In this document: positions 61,391 through 64,000 of the stretch, one piece after another
Position numbering within the stretch: position 1 is the first letter of the stretch
Layout of the letters: the number at the start of each line of letters is the position of its first letter
Origin: Haliscomenobacter sp.
GTDB taxonomy: Bacteria; Bacteroidota; Bacteroidia; Chitinophagales; Saprospiraceae
Reading direction: 5' to 3'
NCBI GenBank assembly: GCA_016713275.1
Contig: JADJPL010000001.1
Span: 1-64,000 of the forward strand
DNA: 64,000 bases
Translations under genes and position numbers: made by a program
The notes under the pieces: generated by a model
Database searches by the model: none
What the model was told of the DNA's origin: nothing
Seen by the model: the letters and a program-made list of their open reading frames with translations, nothing else

Positions 61391-61440
61391 TGCGAAGAAC
61401 GATTTACGAAGTACGATTTACGATTTACGATTTACGAGGT
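61391..61440. repeat. Heptad array, ACGATTT type
   Basis: Units ACGATTT and ACGAAGT repeat seven to eight times directly after the stop of the tricorn-like gene. The reverse complement (AAATCGT) resembles units at 61764-61818, so the two arrays flank the intergenic region in inverted orientation. Confidence 0.7.
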
Positions 61441-61525
61441 AGCAGAGGGTTTTAAAAGCTATCTCAAAACCCTTTCCAGGGAGTGGGCGGCATTCCTTAA
61501 CCCCTTGGCAAAAGCTGACGAAGCA

Positions 61526-61612
61526 CTTCCCCCCTTTGAAGGGGGCTAGGGGGATGAAACTTCCGGGATGCTGTTGAAAGGTTTCATCCCCCGACCCCCT
61601 TCAAAGGGGGAG
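61526..61612. repeat. REP-like palindromes in inverted pair, second copy of variant 2
   Basis: 61526-61560 contains CCCCCTTTGAAGGGGG plus CTAGGGGGATGAAAC. 61581-61612 is the inverted copy (GTTTCATCCCCCGACCCCC, then TTCAAAGGGGG). The 20-base spacer differs from that at 13996-14015, whereas the arms are almost identical. The rest of 61441-61763 shows no gene. Confidence 0.7.
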
Positions 61613-61763
61613 AACGCCATATTCTATAGTTTTGAGATGGCTTGTAATAGAACTAAATGTTGCCCATACAAGAAATGAAACGGGGTTATTTCAAATTTTT
61701 TGCATAAAATTTTGACAATCAAACTGTTAAATCGATTTGGTTTGTCTGATTTCTCGCACGCCC

Positions 61764-61818
61764 TGGTTCGTACCCCGTACCCCGTAGTTCGTTAATCGTA
61801 AATCGTACTTCGTACTTC
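61764..61818. repeat. Heptad array, CGTACCC / CGTAAAT / CGTACTT type
   Basis: Seven consecutive 7-base units beginning with CGTA or CGTT. The array lies about 100 bases upstream of the CBS-domain gene, partly inverted with respect to 61391-61440. Confidence 0.7.
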
Positions 61819-61918
61819 CAAGTGATATAAGTCATTGCATACTGATGAAGAACATCAGCGCGTTAAATGGGGAGATCAGCGAAATTGGTAATAGTAAAAT
61901 TCAATAAATCACATATTT

Positions 61919-62404
61919 ATGAACGTCCTCGCACCAATCAAAACAATCATGAGCAGCGATCTGGTCACGGTCAACCCGGCAGATAAGCTCACGCTCGTCA
62001 AAGAGATCTTTGACGAACACAACATTCACCATATCCCGGTGGTGCGTTTCAAAGAGTTGGTCGGGATCATCAGCAAGACCGATTTTCTGCATTTTCTTCG
62101 CGGGTTCAGCCCCAACGACGAGGATCGCTTCGTCAACTATGCCCGTTTAAGGGCCTACACCGCTGAAGAGATTATGACCAAAGGCCTTGCCAAACTCGAT
62201 CCCGACGACCGGATCAACGTCGCCCTGGAGATTTTCCTGGTCAACCGTTTTCACGCCATCCCGGTAGTGAAAAACGACGAGCTGGTAGGTATTTTGACGA
62301 CCTACGACATCATCAAAGCGCTTGCAAAGGAGAATGTGACATCGGATCAAATCATCGAATCCAGAAAAGCCGATTGGGATAATCAGAACCTTATGGCAGG
62401 ATAA
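61919..62404 (+). CDS. CBS-domain pair protein
   Basis: 161 residues containing two CBS motifs: IMSSDLVTVNPADKLTLVKE with HNIHHIPVVRFKELVGIISK, and IMTKGLAKLDPDDRINVALE with NRFHAIPVVKNDELVGILTT. Tandem CBS (Bateman) modules bind adenosyl ligands and regulate partner proteins; this one stands alone without an enzyme domain. The end is polar. A terminator-like hairpin follows at 62536. Confidence 0.9.
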   Translation: MNVLAPIKTIMSSDLVTVNPADKLTLVKEIFDEHNIHHIPVVRFKELVGIISKTDFLHFLRGFSPNDEDRFVNYARLRAYTAEEIMTKGLAKLDPDDRINVALEIFLVNRFHAIPVVKNDELVGILTTYDIIKALAKENVTSDQIIESRKADWDNQNLMAG

Positions 62405-62535
62405 CTACACGCTTATTTTTTTATACGATCCAATTTTTTTCTCTTTGGGCTCATCCCTTTGGGGAAAATAAAATCGGCCATGTTTATGTTCATAGCTGAT
62501 TGTGGACAAATTTTTTGCACTATCAAAAAATAGGG

Positions 62536-62580
62536 AACCCTACCTTCGCATTTCTTTGTTGCGGCGGTAGGGTTTTCTAT
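62536..62580 (+). terminator. Hairpin terminator between the CBS and ApbE genes
   Basis: AACCCTACC (62536-62544) pairs with GGTAGGGTT (62566-62574), with an inner CGCA/TGCG stem, followed by the T-rich TTCTATTTTT. It may alternatively be a leader element of the downstream gene, which starts 30 bases later. Confidence 0.55.
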
Positions 62581-62603
62581 TTTTGAACCTCAAACAAAAA
62601 GCG

Positions 62604-64000
62604 ATGACACGTTTCCTTTTTTTGGGACTGGTTCTCCTCCCATTCGCGCTTTGGGCCAATCCGCCCTATGCGCTGTTTGTTTCCCATTTCGAAAATGTGC
62701 TCGGCACCTCTCTGGAGTTCAAAGTATCCGCCAATTCGGAGGAAACGGCCGCTTTGGCGGAAGCCCAGGCTCTGGCAGAAATCGACCGGCTGGAGCATAT
62801 TCTGAGCGGGTATGCCCCGGACAGCGAGTTCAGCCAATGGGCGCGCACCAATAAATTCTGGATTTACGTATCCAGCGATCTGTTTGAGGTGCTCCGGCTT
62901 TTTGATTACTGGAAACAGCAAACCGGCGGCGCGCTCGACCCCGCGGCAGAAGCTGTCAGCCGGCTTTGGAAAAAGAGCGCCCTTGAGCAGCGCCTGCCTA
63001 CTGCGCAGGAACGGGCCATCGCCGTTACGGAGGTGCACCAAACCCATTGGACGCTTGACGAACGGTACCAAACCGCCATCCATCAAAGCGCAACGCCGCT
63101 GATGACGAATACGTTTGTCAAAAGCTATATCATCCGCAAAGTTGCCGAGAAGGTCATGTCCCTTCCCGGCGTGGAATCCGTGGTCGTCAACATTGGCGGG
63201 GACCTCCTCGCGTTGGGCGCCCGCACGGAAACGGTAGCGATCAGTAATCCATTCGCCGATGCCGAAAACGACGCTCCTCTGGCCACGGTCGGGATACAGA
63301 ACAAAGCCATCGCCACCAGCGGGAATTACCGGCGCGGGTTTTCAATCCAGGGCAAGTGGTACTCCCATATCGTCGATCCCCGCACCGCTTTTCCGGTTCG
63401 GGAAGTCGTAAGCGCTACCGTCGTGGCCCCCAACGCCACCGACGCCGGCGCCCTTGCCACCGCGTTCAATGTGCTCCGCCCGGAAGAAAGCAAAAAGCTT
63501 GCTGCAACCCTTCCCGGGGTGGAGTACCTGATCATCGGTAAAGACGGCCGTCAATACGCCAGTCCGGGCTGGGAGGCGCTTTTGGTAAAAAATGAAACGG
63601 CTCCACCTTCCGCTCCTATGGGTAAGGCAAAAACCAAAGCCCAGGGATGGAGCCAAAACTTTGAACTGCTGGTCACCCTGGAACTAAGCCAGTTTGAAGG
63701 CCGCTTCCGCCGCCCCTTTGTAGCGGTTTGGGTGGAGAATTCCAAAAAGCAAACGGTACGTACCCTGGCGCTGTGGTACGACCGGCCCCGCTGGCTGCCC
63801 GACCTCAAGTCCTGGTACCATAAAAACTTCACCGGCTACACCAACGGCAAAGGCGCCGATATTTCCAGCATCAGCAGCGCTACGCGACCGCCCGGGAAAT
63901 ATACCCTCAAATGGGACGGCAAAGACGACCTCGGTAAGCCGGTAGAGGCAGGCACCTATACCATCTACATCGAAGCAGCCCGGGAGCATGGCACGTACCA
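62604..64000 (+). CDS. FAD:protein FMN transferase (ApbE)-like, fused to DUF2271; cut by the window end
   Basis: The frame is open from ATG 62604 to the last base; about 465 residues are visible. Signal peptide (FLFLGLVLLPFALWANPPYA). ApbE-like core: SFEFKV-like entry, EIDRLEHILSGYAPDSEFSQ, TGGALDPAAEAVSRLWKK, VVVNIGGDLLALGARTE, IATSGNYRRGFSIQGKWYSH, IVDPRTAFPVREVVSATVVA and ATDAGALATAFNVL with the metal-binding Asp. From about residue 350 a DUF2271 domain follows: LELSQFEGRFRRPFVAVWVE, VRTLALWYDRPRWLPDLKSW, SSATRPPGKYTLKWDGKDDL, YTIYIEAAREHGTY. ApbE attaches FMN to periplasmic redox proteins. DUF2271 proteins often belong to FMN-linked iron or flavin electron-transfer sets, so this fusion likely acts there. 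Confidence 0.88.
   Translation, partial: MTRFLFLGLVLLPFALWANPPYALFVSHFENVLGTSLEFKVSANSEETAALAEAQALAEIDRLEHILSGYAPDSEFSQWARTNKFWIYVSSDLFEVLRLFDYWKQQTGGALDPAAEAVSRLWKKSALEQRLPTAQERAIAVTEVHQTHWTLDERYQTAIHQSATPLMTNTFVKSYIIRKVAEKVMSLPGVESVVVNIGGDLLALGARTETVAISNPFADAENDAPLATVGIQNKAIATSGNYRRGFSIQGKWYSHIVDPRTAFPVREVVSATVVAPNATDAGALATAFNVLRPEESKKLAATLPGVEYLIIGKDGRQYASPGWEALLVKNETAPPSAPMGKAKTKAQGWSQNFELLVTLELSQFEGRFRRPFVAVWVENSKKQTVRTLALWYDRPRWLPDLKSWYHKNFTGYTNGKGADISSISSATRPPGKYTLKWDGKDDLGKPVEAGTYTIYIEAAREHGTY

Overview
The window looks like a chromosome segment of a Bacteroidota bacterium, most likely class Saprospiria (Saprospiraceae or Lewinellaceae type). This rests on gene content (BlaI/BlaR1 pair with a TonB-plug-like tail, tricorn-like protease, DUF2911, YVTN-propeller phosphoesterase, RDD/SpoIIM/DUF4129/MoxR cluster), poor Shine-Dalgarno signals and a GC content in the mid-50s by eye. 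No rRNA, tRNA or CRISPR array was seen.

Bases 1-12105 are different. A tetratricopeptide gene made of near-identical 144-bp DNA units ends at about 1100. It is followed by a clearly AT-rich block (about 2000-12105) with overlapping genes on one strand: a NurA-like nuclease, a HerA-like ATPase, an Hsp90-like (GHKL) ATPase, an AAA/OLD-like ATPase of the DUF3696 type, a small protein of unknown family, a second Hsp90-like ATPase paralogous to the first, and a radical SAM protein. I read this as a horizontally acquired genome-defence-like island; the full combination is not one I can match to a named system. Every gene in it is interrupted by single-base frameshifts, many of them in homopolymers. 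The block is therefore either decaying or badly called in this assembly. It ends at an inverted repeat (12115-12192).

From 12274 on the DNA is GC-rich host-like sequence with mostly intact genes. 12274-19047 holds oxidoreductases, a secreted esterase and a C45-type acyltransferase. 19234-30610 holds secreted or envelope proteins (a four-domain phosphoesterase, BlaI/BlaR1, DUF2911, an S9 peptidase and a truncated nuclease). 30987-34368 encodes a soluble cNMP-domain histidine kinase with a receiver, and an SLC13 carrier. 34481-36909 looks like part of the oxidative L-fucose pathway (fucose dehydrogenase, FAH-family hydrolase, second SDR), followed by odhB, a propeller lipoprotein and lgt. 41690-46064 holds GlsB, a VWA protein, a class-C beta-lactamase-like hydrolase and rmlA. 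46095-54081 holds a receiver, rlmD and the membrane cluster RDD / SpoIIM-DUF4129-DUF4350-MoxR. The end carries kynU, pdxH, an EamA exporter, a reductase, a tricorn-like protease, a CBS protein and a partial ApbE-DUF2271 fusion.

The intergenic DNA is unusually structured. I found three families. One is a 90-95 bp MITE-like element in three copies, two of them flanked by direct repeats. The second is head-to-head REP-like palindromes with core CCCCCTTTGAAGGGGG. The third is a set of tandem arrays of degenerate heptanucleotides at no fewer than six sites. Some of these arrays form hairpins, one supplies the stop codon of a gene, and one abuts a truncated gene.
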